Source: Acidobacteriota bacterium
GTDB taxonomy: Bacteria > Acidobacteriota > Terriglobia > Acidiferrales > UBA7541
NCBI GenBank assembly: GCA_013289825.1
Contig: JABCZF010000021.1
Location: 1-64,000 of the forward strand
Length of the DNA: 64,000 nucleotides
Reading direction: 5' to 3'
Within the stretch, counting starts at the first letter, position 1. Each line of letters opens with the position of its first letter. Shown piece after piece: positions 26,462 to 35,861 of the stretch. The position numbers and the translations under genes were made by a program. The notes beneath the pieces were generated by a model. It ran no database searches. It was not told the origin of the DNA and was given only the letters and a program-made list of their open reading frames with translations.

Positions 26462-29152
26462 ATGGCACGTTCGCTTGTGATCGTTGAGTCGCCCGCAAAG
26501 GCGAAGACTATTAATAAGTACTTGGGGCGCAATTACCTCGTCAAGGCCTCCATTGGCCACGTGATGGATCTGCCCAAGAAAACGATCGGCATCCGTCTGC
26601 CCGGCGAAGAAGAAGGCACCGGCAAGAAAAAGAAGCGAGCCAAAAAGGGAGCGAAGAAAGTAAAAGAAAAGCCAGCCCGTCCGCCGATATCGCTGGACGA
26701 CGAAAAAATCTTCGAGCCCACGCTGCAGATTATCGCTGGCAAAGGCAAGATCATCAACGATTTGCGCAAGGCTGCCAACGTCGCGGACGCCGTCTATCTG
26801 GCGGGCGACCCCGACCGTGAAGGAGAAGCGATCTCGGCGCACCTCGCCATGGTTTTGGCCAAACCGTCCAAGTATCCCGAGCAGGAGCCGAGCTTCCCGC
26901 GCTTCAAGAAAAAGGACGCCAAGGCCGAAGCGCTTGAAGAAGCAGTAAAAGACGAACCCAAGAAAGAAATTCCAGCAATCGACCCGAAGAAGATTTTCCG
27001 CGTTACCTTCAACGAAATCACGCCCAAGGCGATTCGCGCGGCCTTCGAGCATCCCAGGAAAGTCGACACGAATCTTGTCGACGCGCAGCAAGCCCGCCGC
27101 GTTCTCGACCGTATCGTAGGCTACAAAGTCTCCCCGCTTCTTTGGAATAAAGTTCGCCGCGGCCTTTCCGCTGGCCGCGTTCAAACGGTCGCTCTGCGTT
27201 TGATCGTCGAACGCGAACAGGAGATCCGCGCTTTCCTGCCGCAAGAGTATTGGACGATCCACGCCATGCTCGATGCCGGCCAGCCGCCGCTGTTCGAAGC
27301 CAAGCTTTTTAAGTACAAGGGCGAAGACCTCGAAGTCACCAACCAGGAAGCCGCGGATAAAGTTGTTTCCGCCGTGAGCAAAGCCAAGTGGCAGGTCGCC
27401 ACCGTCACGCAAAGGGAAAAGAAGCGCAATCCGCCGCCACCGTTCACAACTTCCAAGCTGCAGCAAGCCGCCTACAACCGCCTTCGCTACACTGCCAAGC
27501 GCACGATGTCTCTCGCGCAGAAACTCTATGAAGGTGTCGAGCTTGGCGAAGAAGGCTCCGTCGCGCTCATCACCTACATGCGCACCGATTCCGTGCACGT
27601 CTCGAATGACGCCCTCGCGCAAGTGCGCGAACTGATCCCGGACCGTTTCGGCGCCAGCTATCTTCCCGAAAAGCCCAACTATTACAAGTCCAAGAAGGAC
27701 GCGCAGGAAGCCCACGAAGCCGTGCGTCCGACGGACGCCATGCGCGCGCCGGAAGACGTCCGCAAGTATTTGGAAGATGATCTCTTCAAGCTGTACCAGT
27801 TGATCTGGCAGCGCTTTGTCGCTTCGCAAATGCTGCCCGCCATCTTCGACCAAACCACGATTGACATCAGTGCCGCCGACTACACCTTTCGCGCCACGGG
27901 TTCTGTCCAGAAATTCGACGGCTACCTCCGCGTCTACCAGATGCCCGTCGCCAACGCCGACCGCGAAGAGGACGAAAAGGACGACGAAGGCGAGGGCAAG
28001 TCGCTTCCGCGGGTTACCGAGGGCCAGACGCTTGTTCTTGACAAGATCCGTCCCGATCAGCATTTCACCGAGCCGCCGCCGCGCTACAACGACGCCACGC
28101 TAGTCAAGGAGCTCGAAGAAAAAGGCATCGGCCGCCCGTCGACTTACGCCTCGATCATCTCCACCATCGTCGAGCGCGAGTACGTTACAAAAGACCAAGG
28201 CCGCTTCTCGCCCACCATGCTCGGCGAACGCGTGAGCGTGCTGCTGGTAAGAAGTTTCGAAGACATTTTCGATGTCACGTTCACCGCGCGCCTGGAAGAA
28301 GAGCTCGATGAAATCGAAGAAGGCAAGCTCCCCTGGCGCGAAGCCGTAAAAGAGTTCTGGGAAAAATTCATCGTCGATCTCGATCGCGCCGAGGATGAGA
28401 TGCTCTCCTACAAAGCGGGCATCCCCACCGGCAAGAAGTGCGAAAAGTGCGGCGAAGGCGAACTGCTCGAACGCATCAGCCGCCACGGTTTTTTCCTCGG
28501 CTGCTCGCGTTATCCCGATTGCGATTTTATTCAGGACCTCTCGCCCGAGCTTCCCGCGGACACCGGCGAACCGAAAATCGAGTATTGCGACAATTGCGGC
28601 AAGGAGATGGCCATCAAGCGCGGACGTTTCGGTGTTTTCCTGGCTTGCAAGGGTTATCCGGATTGCAAGACCACGCGGCGCTTGGTCGCAGGCACTCGCG
28701 TAGCGCACCAGCCGGACGAGCTGCTCGATGAAAAGTGCACGCTCTGCAGCAATGGTCTGGTCAAAAAGCACGGCCGCTTCGGCGAATTCATCGGCTGCAC
28801 CGGCTATCCGAAGTGCAAGTACACGCGCCCCATCACCATGGGCATCAAGTGTCCCAAGTGCCAGGAAGGCGAATTCGTCCGCCGCGGCAGCGCCGGAAAA
28901 GGCGGTCGCGGCCGTCCGCGCATCTTCTTCGGCTGCTCGCGCTATCCCGATTGTGATTTCACGACGCCATACATGCCCTTGTCTGAGCCTTGCCCCAAGT
29001 GCGGCGCGCCATTTATCGTTGAAAAGAGAACCAAGATTGGCACCGTCCACGCCTGCCTGAAAGAAGGCTGCGACTGGGAGCAACTTGCTCCCGAACCCGC
29101 GCCTGCGCAGGTTCAGCCGGAAGAAGCCGCTCCGGTTGGCGCCAAGCCGTAA
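26462..29152 (+). CDS. topA: DNA topoisomerase I
   Basis: 896 residues. The Toprim domain opens with ARSLVIVESPAKAKTINKYLG and has DPDREGEAI. The active-site tyrosine is about residue 372 in ALITYMRTDSVHVS. The C-terminus carries five cysteine-rich zinc-finger modules (KKCEKCGEGE, EYCDNCGKE, EKCTLCSNG, IKCPKCQEGE, EPCPKCGAP, each with a later CxxxxYPxC or similar pair). It relaxes negative supercoils through single-strand breaks. A Lys-rich insertion (about residues 55-75, KKKKRAKKGAKK) sits inside the Toprim region. ATG 26462 is chosen because the family starts at this Met; an in-frame upstream ATG at 26387 adds an unrelated Ser-rich stretch. It is followed by xerC. Confidence 0.97.
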   Translation: MARSLVIVESPAKAKTINKYLGRNYLVKASIGHVMDLPKKTIGIRLPGEEEGTGKKKKRAKKGAKKVKEKPARPPISLDDEKIFEPTLQIIAGKGKIINDLRKAANVADAVYLAGDPDREGEAISAHLAMVLAKPSKYPEQEPSFPRFKKKDAKAEALEEAVKDEPKKEIPAIDPKKIFRVTFNEITPKAIRAAFEHPRKVDTNLVDAQQARRVLDRIVGYKVSPLLWNKVRRGLSAGRVQTVALRLIVEREQEIRAFLPQEYWTIHAMLDAGQPPLFEAKLFKYKGEDLEVTNQEAADKVVSAVSKAKWQVATVTQREKKRNPPPPFTTSKLQQAAYNRLRYTAKRTMSLAQKLYEGVELGEEGSVALITYMRTDSVHVSNDALAQVRELIPDRFGASYLPEKPNYYKSKKDAQEAHEAVRPTDAMRAPEDVRKYLEDDLFKLYQLIWQRFVASQMLPAIFDQTTIDISAADYTFRATGSVQKFDGYLRVYQMPVANADREEDEKDDEGEGKSLPRVTEGQTLVLDKIRPDQHFTEPPPRYNDATLVKELEEKGIGRPSTYASIISTIVEREYVTKDQGRFSPTMLGERVSVLLVRSFEDIFDVTFTARLEEELDEIEEGKLPWREAVKEFWEKFIVDLDRAEDEMLSYKAGIPTGKKCEKCGEGELLERISRHGFFLGCSRYPDCDFIQDLSPELPADTGEPKIEYCDNCGKEMAIKRGRFGVFLACKGYPDCKTTRRLVAGTRVAHQPDELLDEKCTLCSNGLVKKHGRFGEFIGCTGYPKCKYTRPITMGIKCPKCQEGEFVRRGSAGKGGRGRPRIFFGCSRYPDCDFTTPYMPLSEPCPKCGAPFIVEKRTKIGTVHACLKEGCDWEQLAPEPAPAQVQPEEAAPVGAKP

Positions 29153-29316
29153 TTCTGTACGCGCACGAGCGCGGCTCGGCGTAGACTTCTCTGCAACTTT
29201 TTTTGAAGGAATGTTTCGGCGCCCGACGGATGGTCACTGGCGCTGATTGCCCACCCTCACCGTGAGATGCTGTCCTATAATCAATAGCGGAAGCGTAGCC
29301 GAGTCGCCGGCACAAA

Positions 29317-30336
29317 ATGAAAACCGCCATCGGCAAATACCTGGAATATCTTCGGGCAGTAAAGAATTCCTCACCTCACACCATTTCCAACTACGGCAAG
29401 GACCTCGGCCAATTCGTCGCCTATCTATCCCCACCCGGTCTCGAGCCGCCGGCTCTAAACGCCGTCACGCACAACACCATCCGCGAATTCGTCGGGCACT
29501 TGCACGACCACGGCCTCGAGAAAAGCTCGATTGCGCGGAAACTTGCCGCGCTGCGCTCCTTCTTCAAATACTGCGTCCGCGAAGGCCGCCTGCCGGAAAA
29601 TCCTGCGCGCCTTGTGCCCACTCCCAAGCTGCCCAAACGCATCCCTTCCGTGCTTTCGGCCGAGGAGATGAACGGCTTTCTAAATCAACTTGCGGAGATG
29701 GGTCCAGCTCCTGGCAGCGGCGGCGAAGCTCCCCAAAAACGCGCCCGGCTCAAGAGCAATACTTTCCCGGGCAAGCTTGCCAAACTTTTGGAGGAAGGCC
29801 TGATGCTGCGCCGCGACCGGGCCCTCCTGGAATTGCTCTACGCTGCAGGACTTCGCGTCAGCGAACTCACCGGCCTCGACTACGCCGACATCGACCAAAA
29901 AGAGCGCATACTGCGCGTCCGCGGCAAAGGCGATAAGCAGCGCATCGTTCCCTACGGCTCGAAAGCCCAAGAAGCGCTTGAAAAGTACTTGCCTCTGCGC
30001 GAGCAGTTGTTCCTCGAAGCCTCCAGCACTCGCGGCCGCCACCGCGACGCAGCTGACACCGAAGCCGTCTTCCTCAATTACGCCGGAGGACGGCTTACAC
30101 AGCGCTCCGTCGGCCGCATCGTCAAAAAATACGTCCGCATCGTCAACGTGAATTGGGACCTGCACCCCCACTCTCTCCGCCACGCCTTCGCCACGCATCT
30201 CCTCGCTGACGGCGCCGACCTGCGCGCCATCCAGGAACTCCTCGGCCACCAATCGCTCTCCACCACGCAGAAATACACCCACGCCTCCATCCGCCAGCTG
30301 ATGGACGTCTACGACAAGGCCCACCCGCACGCGTAG
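29317..30336 (+). CDS. xerC: Tyrosine recombinase XerC
   Basis: 339 residues with the N-terminal SAM-like domain (YLEYLRAVKNSSPHTISNYG) and the catalytic domain: Arg in GLRVSELTG, Lys in GKGDKQR, HPHSLRH, LGHQSLS and the nucleophile Tyr in TQKYTH. XerC/D resolve chromosome dimers at dif. The chain is about 40 residues longer than usual; the extra part (about 130-165, GSGGEAPQKRARLKS) sits between the two domains. A TATAAT box at 29276-29281 lies 35 bases before ATG 29317. The topA-xerC pairing also occurs in Firmicutes, where hslVU follows; here hslVU lies far downstream at 57800. Confidence 0.93.
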   Translation: MKTAIGKYLEYLRAVKNSSPHTISNYGKDLGQFVAYLSPPGLEPPALNAVTHNTIREFVGHLHDHGLEKSSIARKLAALRSFFKYCVREGRLPENPARLVPTPKLPKRIPSVLSAEEMNGFLNQLAEMGPAPGSGGEAPQKRARLKSNTFPGKLAKLLEEGLMLRRDRALLELLYAAGLRVSELTGLDYADIDQKERILRVRGKGDKQRIVPYGSKAQEALEKYLPLREQLFLEASSTRGRHRDAADTEAVFLNYAGGRLTQRSVGRIVKKYVRIVNVNWDLHPHSLRHAFATHLLADGADLRAIQELLGHQSLSTTQKYTHASIRQLMDVYDKAHPHA

Positions 30337-30390
30337 CTTGCCTCGGCGAGCGAACGTCCCTATTGAGGTGTGCGGTCCAAGGCAGGCCAA

Positions 30391-30421
30391 AACGGGCGCC
30401 CCTGCATACGGGACGCCCGTT
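30391..30421. terminator. Bidirectional hairpin between xerC and the TonB receptor gene
   Basis: Perfect 8-base arms AACGGGCG (30391-30398) and CGCCCGTT (30414-30421), with three more inner CCC/GGG pairs. T-rich bases follow on both strands (TTTT on the minus side just past the stem, a looser GAAGTTTT on the plus side). It sits between the converging ends of xerC and the receptor gene. Confidence 0.5.
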
Positions 30422-30449
30422 GAAGTTTTAGGTTTCTATCGCCCGTACG

Positions 30450-33400
30450 TTAGAATTCCAGGCGGATACCAACCTGGATTTGCCGCTGTGCGATCAACGT
30501 GTTGCTCGAGTTCGTCGGCACACCAAAGTGTGGATTAAACACCAGATTGGCCCCGGAGATCGTGTACATCTGCGTGTCCACCGCAGTCACATTGTTGTGG
30601 TTGAAGAGGTTAAACGCATCGCCGCTCAGTAGTAACTTCCAGCTCTCGTGGATTGTAAAACCCTTCTGCAGCCGGAAGTCCAGGTTCGCCGTCCTCGGCA
30701 TCTGGAAAGAGTTCGGCGCCAGCCATGGCACTCGATTCGTCCCGCCATCGGCCAGAACTCCTGTTCCACCCGTGAAGGATGTAAATCCCGTCGGGTTGGG
30801 TGCGTTTCCTTGGAGGAGCGGTGTGAAGGGGGCGCCCGAAGACACATTGATGAGCGGCGAAAGCGTGTATCCATTCACGAGGTACTGGAAAATCTTGCTT
30901 TCCCCTTTGTAGACGTCAGGGGTCCACACTCCGCCGAAGGTGAAACGATGACGGATGTCGAAGTTGGACCGCCCGAGCTCCTCCCCGAGATCAAACGGAT
31001 TCAGCACGTTGTTTGAAGCGGTGAAGGTCGTTGAGCTCTGCCCAAAGTCGGTCGAGTGGGAATAGGTGTACGACGATTGGATTTGAAAGCCTTTGTAAAA
31101 CCGCCGGTTCACTCCGATGACCAACGCATTGTACTTGGAATCCACGCCGTCGCTAATGTTGGTGATCGCCCCAAACGACGCGTTAGGCCGCCTTGTGCCG
31201 GTTAGCGTTGTAGGTACGCCAAAGTAGGGCACGGTAAAGCTCTGGCCAACAAAGTCGCGGTTCACGAATGGACTGGTTATTGTGCCCGTTGGCGCCGCCA
31301 CCGTATACGTGGTCGTCAAGGTCGACTCGGCAAGATTGGTGTCCACGAACTGCGGCAGCCGCCTTCCGAGGCTGCCAACGTAGGAGACAGATACCACCGT
31401 ATTGTTTGCAATCTGCCTTTCCACTTCGGCGTCAAACTCATGCACCAACGGGAGCTTTGTGTCTGGCGCAAAGCCCACCGCCGTGACTCCAAACGGCACG
31501 GTGCCGCCTCCCGACACGATCACGTTTGGATACGTGGGCGCAGTCGCCGCCGATGCTTGCAGGGACACGGTACTCTGTCCGGCGGGGCGTGCAGTGTTGG
31601 CTATGGCGTTGAAGATCGTCGAGTTGATGATTCGCCCGTAGAAGATGCCGTATCCTCCCCGGACGATCGTCTTGCTCGTCCCTTGAACATCCCAAGCAAA
31701 GCCCAGACGCGGACCAAAATCCGAGCGGTCGGATGGGAAGGCCGTCGTAGTAGGCAACGCCGGGTTCGGAAGCTGCGTCGACGGCATAATCTCCGTCTCA
31801 TAGCGAAGACCCAGATTCAGCGTTAACCGCGGCCGGATTCGCCAGTCATCCTGCGCAAAAAAGGCTAGGTCGTTCGATGAAAATTGGAAACCAGGGGTGC
31901 CAAATCCCTGCGCGAAGCTGGAATAGCAGTTCAGAGGCGCGGACGCGGTTCCGCACAAAGGAGCATGACTGGTCCCAGCAGCCACGAAATCGCTGATGAA
32001 GTCTGCTCGAGTGCTGTAAGAATACGCCCCAAAACCCTCGAAGAGGTTGATCTCGGCGTCGTGAACATGGTTCACGTCAAATCCGAATTTAAAGAGATGC
32101 GTGCCATGGCTCCACGCCAGCGTATCCGCCACCTGATTCCGTCTCTCATCCGGGTATTGCGGCCGGTTTAGAAAGTTCGGCATGCCAAACGTAAAACTTC
32201 CCACACCACCTACGGAAATCTGAGGCGAAAACCCCAGTTGCGAAATGGGCTCCCCGGAGATCGGATTCTGCCCGTTCTCAAACTCGAAGTCTCGGCCATA
32301 TTGGTAGCGCAGTTCGTTGGTCATCGTGGAAGACACTGTGGTGATAAGTTTCGCAACTCCCCAGTCGTCCTTCACGTAGTCGTTGCCGAAGCTCTCGATT
32401 CCCCGGTTGACCACTGCCGCGGTTTGTATGCCCTCTGGCGAATTCCACCTCAGACGGTTATACGTGAACGACGCGTGATTCCTCGAGTTGATGATCCAAT
32501 CTATTTTCGGAAGAAGAATAAGCTGGTCGCCTCGCCTCCCGACGGTTCCCGTAAGAGTCTGCAGAAACGCCACGGCCCCGTTCGCTTGTGCCTGCGTAAT
32601 GCCTCGGCAGGACAAGACGTTCCCTTCGGGAAGATTCTTGCTCGTGCAAGTGTTCGGCGCAACGGGAGCCGCGACGGTAACCGGTGCAAATACCGCTCCA
32701 GGAGTTCCCGAGTTGGCCACCGCAGGAAACGGCCGCAGCTGCTGGTCGGCACTGAAGAAGAAAAAGAGCTTGTCTTTGATGACCGGGCCGCCGATCCCGC
32801 CGCCGAACTGATGCCGCTTATCTTCGGGAAGGAAAGGCGTAGCGACACCATTGACAAGGTGCGTTTGGAACGGATTGATAGCACCCCAATCGCTGCTCCG
32901 GTCATACCAGAACGCTTGTCCGTGAAGTTGATTCGTTCCGCTTTTTGTAACCGCGTTTACGACGCCGCCCGCGGCGCGGCCATACTCCGCTGAATAATTG
33001 GAAGTGTTGATCTGGAATTCCTGAATCGACGCCTCGCTACTCGAATAACTGATGCGCGTGCGCCCGCGCTCCTCGCTGAAAAACGCCTGATTGTTATCGG
33101 CCCCGTCCACCGTGTTGTTGTTAAGCAACCCGGAAATTCCCCGAAAGCTCACCAAGCCAAAGCCTCCGTCGGGCACGGCCCCAGGCGTGCTCAGTGCGAA
33201 GAACGACCACCGGCGTCCATTGATGGGCAGATTTTCGATCGTCGTCTGATTCACGTTGGTGGAAAAGTCCGCGCTGTCCGCCACGATAACCGGGGCTTCG
33301 GACGTCGTCACAATCGTCTCCGAAGCCGTCTTCACCGACAGCTTCGCGTCGATCGTCGTGGTACGGCCGACCTCCACAGTAACTTTCACCACCTTGTACG

Positions 33401-33686
33401 CGGCAAAACCATCCGCGGCTATCTCCAGTGAGTAGTATCCTGGCTGAAGGTGGATAATCTGATACCGCCCGCTTTCGTCGGTCGTGCTCCCCGACTTGCT
33501 GCCTGTCCCCAAGTTTTCTGTGCTCACGCTCGCATTCGGCACTACGGCGCCGGACGGATCTGTTACCGTGCCGCCGATCGCTCCGTCTGTCGTGGACTGC
33601 GCACTCGCTCCCGGCGTCGCTAAGAGACACCCAAACAGCGCAAAAACTAATCCCGCAAAAAAGACCCCACCCGTCGTCCTCTTCAT
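30450..33686 (-). CDS. Oar-like TonB-dependent receptor with carboxypeptidase-regulatory domain
   Basis: 1078 residues: signal peptide (MKRTTGGVFFAGLVFALFG to ASAQ), a carboxypeptidase-regulatory Ig-like domain (IGGTVTDPSGAVVPNASVS), a plug domain (NQTTIENLPINGRRWSFFALSTPGA), and a long beta-barrel that ends in aromatic Phe (VGIRLEF), as outer-membrane barrels do. Oar-like receptors are very abundant in Acidobacteriota and are thought to import large substrates such as polysaccharide or peptide fragments. GGAGG before ATG 33686 sets the start; the frame is open to 33746. No inner-membrane partner or hydrolase operon adjoins it, so the substrate is unknown. Confidence 0.93.
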   Translation of the reverse strand: MKRTTGGVFFAGLVFALFGCLLATPGASAQSTTDGAIGGTVTDPSGAVVPNASVSTENLGTGSKSGSTTDESGRYQIIHLQPGYYSLEIAADGFAAYKVVKVTVEVGRTTTIDAKLSVKTASETIVTTSEAPVIVADSADFSTNVNQTTIENLPINGRRWSFFALSTPGAVPDGGFGLVSFRGISGLLNNNTVDGADNNQAFFSEERGRTRISYSSSEASIQEFQINTSNYSAEYGRAAGGVVNAVTKSGTNQLHGQAFWYDRSSDWGAINPFQTHLVNGVATPFLPEDKRHQFGGGIGGPVIKDKLFFFFSADQQLRPFPAVANSGTPGAVFAPVTVAAPVAPNTCTSKNLPEGNVLSCRGITQAQANGAVAFLQTLTGTVGRRGDQLILLPKIDWIINSRNHASFTYNRLRWNSPEGIQTAAVVNRGIESFGNDYVKDDWGVAKLITTVSSTMTNELRYQYGRDFEFENGQNPISGEPISQLGFSPQISVGGVGSFTFGMPNFLNRPQYPDERRNQVADTLAWSHGTHLFKFGFDVNHVHDAEINLFEGFGAYSYSTRADFISDFVAAGTSHAPLCGTASAPLNCYSSFAQGFGTPGFQFSSNDLAFFAQDDWRIRPRLTLNLGLRYETEIMPSTQLPNPALPTTTAFPSDRSDFGPRLGFAWDVQGTSKTIVRGGYGIFYGRIINSTIFNAIANTARPAGQSTVSLQASAATAPTYPNVIVSGGGTVPFGVTAVGFAPDTKLPLVHEFDAEVERQIANNTVVSVSYVGSLGRRLPQFVDTNLAESTLTTTYTVAAPTGTITSPFVNRDFVGQSFTVPYFGVPTTLTGTRRPNASFGAITNISDGVDSKYNALVIGVNRRFYKGFQIQSSYTYSHSTDFGQSSTTFTASNNVLNPFDLGEELGRSNFDIRHRFTFGGVWTPDVYKGESKIFQYLVNGYTLSPLINVSSGAPFTPLLQGNAPNPTGFTSFTGGTGVLADGGTNRVPWLAPNSFQMPRTANLDFRLQKGFTIHESWKLLLSGDAFNLFNHNNVTAVDTQMYTISGANLVFNPHFGVPTNSSNTLIAQRQIQVGIRLEF

Positions 33687-33981
33687 GGCGCTTCCTCCTT
33701 CGGAAATCAGAATGTCAGCAACAAGCGCACCAATCGACCGAAGCAAAAGCCGTCACAGAGGGGGTGCTCTGTTTGATCGCAGGCCGTTTCCTCAATCCAA
33801 TCTCGTTGCGAGAATCACACCCAAGAGATCATCGATTGGCTATGTTTCTAGCACATGAAGGATTCGTAAGCAATGCATGGCTCGGCGGATATCTGAGGAA
33901 AATTCGCAGGCTCTCTATCCGCTTTGCGGCATCAAACAAAGCGCGTTAGTCTCATTCTGCGATTTATCCCAAGGACGCACA

Positions 33982-34767
33982 GTGGACACTAGACTTCTGC
34001 TTCGGAGCCTTCCCATCTGCGCTTTGCTGCTCGCGGCCGTTCTGCCCGCCCGCGCACAAGACAACTACGAAATTCAGGTCTACAACTACGAGCTCGTGGA
34101 GACTCACCACACCATGGTCGAGCTGCACAGTAATTTCACCATCGACGGCAGCAAAACCGTCGTCGACGGACTCTATCCCACGAACCACGCCGAGCACGAA
34201 ACTATCGAAATCACCCACGGTTTCACCGACTGGCTGGAAGTCGGCTTCTATATCTTCACTTCCGAGCGCAGCGGCCAGGGCATCCAGTGGGTCGGCGACC
34301 ACATTCGTCCCCGCATCGCCGTCCCGAAGAGATGGAAATGGCCCGTGGGCCTCAGCCTTTCCAATGAAGTCGGCTACCAGCGCCGCCAATTCTCCACCGA
34401 CACCTGGACCTGGGAGATGCGTCCCATCATCGATAAGCAGCTCGGCCGCTGGTATCTCAGCTTCAATCCCACCTTCGACAAATCCTTACACGGCCAAACC
34501 GTGGGCCAAGGTTTCGTTTTCTCCCCGAACTTCAAATTCAGCTACGACTTCACCAAAAAAATCACCGGAGGCCTTGAATACTATGGCTCGGTAGGGCCAG
34601 CCACGGACTTCCTGCCCACCCGCCTTCAGCAGCACCAGATCTTTCCAGCTATCGATTTAAATCTATCGCCCAACTGGGAAGTCAACTTCGGCCTGGGGGT
34701 CGGCGTCACCCGTTCGACCGATCATCTGATCGCTAAAATGATCCTAGGCTACCGTTTCGACTTTTAG
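33982..34767 (+). CDS. Predicted outer-membrane beta-barrel protein
   Basis: 261 residues with a signal peptide (LLLRSLPICALLLAAVLPARAQ) and alternating hydrophobic/aromatic strands (WLEVGFYIFTSE, WYLSFNPTFD, WEVNFGLGVGV) ending in GYRFDF, a C-terminal aromatic typical of barrel proteins. GTG 33982 with AAGGA 6 bases upstream is preferred over the longer in-frame start at 33877, whose extension lacks signal character. It is divergent from the TonB receptor, sharing about 295 bases of intergenic DNA. No specific family was recognised; an outer-membrane channel or structural role is inferred. Confidence 0.75.
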   Translation: MDTRLLLRSLPICALLLAAVLPARAQDNYEIQVYNYELVETHHTMVELHSNFTIDGSKTVVDGLYPTNHAEHETIEITHGFTDWLEVGFYIFTSERSGQGIQWVGDHIRPRIAVPKRWKWPVGLSLSNEVGYQRRQFSTDTWTWEMRPIIDKQLGRWYLSFNPTFDKSLHGQTVGQGFVFSPNFKFSYDFTKKITGGLEYYGSVGPATDFLPTRLQQHQIFPAIDLNLSPNWEVNFGLGVGVTRSTDHLIAKMILGYRFDF

Positions 34768-34791
34768 TCTGCTCGCGAAGTGGCCCGACTG

Positions 34792-35598
34792 TTACGCTCG
34801 GCTTTGTAGGAACTTCCTCGCAATCGCATTACTCTCTTCAAAAGCAGCCGCTTCGCTGTGCGGGCTATGCTTTCCGTTCCCAATGAATTTCATCGTCGCT
34901 TGAGGCAACTCTCTCTGGACGCGCTCCATTTCCCCCGGCTCCGTTCGAGGATCCAGGCTCCCATGTAGAAACAGCGTCGGCACGGTGATCTCCCCCAAAT
35001 GGCCGTCATACAAATCCTCCTCCGGTCGCTTCACCAGATCCGCAATCCGAAACCAGGCCGTGCAATTCCGCCGCAGCACCGTGGGCCACTGCTCTGCTCC
35101 GTGATCTAGCGCCAGCAATTTCTTCGTCTCCTCGCCCAAGTCTTCCGGGTGCGCAGCAAATCGCTCGAAAAACGAACGCGACCCCGGTTTTCTCCGAAGA
35201 AAATGAAACGCCTCCAGGATCAAGCACGCACAACGCTCCGGCACCGCCAACCCGATCATCGCGCTGATGACCGCTCCATCGCTATGCCCCCAGAAAACGG
35301 CTCTCTCGATGCCCAGCGCGTCCAGGAATGCGATGGTTTCCTCCGCCGCCCGGCGGTGAAAATCGAGCGGCATCTCTCCTGGGACTCGCGTCGAGTGCCC
35401 ATATCCCGAGCGATCCGGAATCAGTATCCGAAACTCCTTCTCGAATGCTTCGACCTGTTGATCAAACGGATAAACCTCATACCCCCAACCGCCATGGAGA
35501 AAAACCAGCGGTCTCCCGCTCCCAAATTCCCGATAGTAAATCGTTACGGAGCTAACCTCTGCCGCATGGGGCGAGTGAACCAACTCGAGCGTCGGCAC
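34792..35598 (-). CDS. Alpha/beta hydrolase
   Basis: 268 residues with the fold signature: oxyanion-hole HGGWG near 35-39, nucleophile elbow GHSDG (Ser in the centre) near 105, an Asp in LHGSLDPRTEPGE and the catalytic His in GNGKHSPHSE near the C-terminus. No signal peptide, so it is probably cytoplasmic. The family is broad (esterases, prolyl aminopeptidases, haloalkane dehalogenases) and the substrate cannot be assigned. It converges with the beta-barrel gene and no operon partner is evident. Confidence 0.88.
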   Translation of the reverse strand: MPTLELVHSPHAAEVSSVTIYYREFGSGRPLVFLHGGWGYEVYPFDQQVEAFEKEFRILIPDRSGYGHSTRVPGEMPLDFHRRAAEETIAFLDALGIERAVFWGHSDGAVISAMIGLAVPERCACLILEAFHFLRRKPGSRSFFERFAAHPEDLGEETKKLLALDHGAEQWPTVLRRNCTAWFRIADLVKRPEEDLYDGHLGEITVPTLFLHGSLDPRTEPGEMERVQRELPQATMKFIGNGKHSPHSEAAAFEESNAIARKFLQSRA

Positions 35599-35802
35599 CT
35601 AACTCTGCCTCGCCATCGAAAGCCAGGCAGACCCGTGCCATTTCAAACCGTTGGCGAATGGACTCACGCGCGGTACCTTACGACAGAGAACTCCCCGACT
35701 CAAGCCACCATGCCGGCAAATCTCCGTCGACTACCTTCCATCTTCGAAATGCGCGGAACGAAAGCCCCGATCGACCCCCACCCAAGCGATCCCCAAAACA
35801 AA

Positions 35803-35832
35803 AACGGCTGGCAGAGAATGCTGCCAGCCGTT
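35803..35832 (-). terminator. Strong terminator after the glycine-rich gene
   Basis: A perfect 12-base stem, AACGGCTGGCAG (35803-35814) with CTGCCAGCCGTT (35821-35832) and a 6-base loop. On the minus strand it continues into TTTTTGTTTT, a good U-tract. It is 30 bases after the stop of the glycine-rich gene. Confidence 0.75.
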
Positions 35833-35861
35833 CCATTTGTCATACGTAGAATCTAGGTGAA

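Noticed and set aside
26441-28063. 540-residue minus-strand frame opposite topA
   Set aside because: Antisense shadow; the plus-strand TopA has all catalytic motifs.
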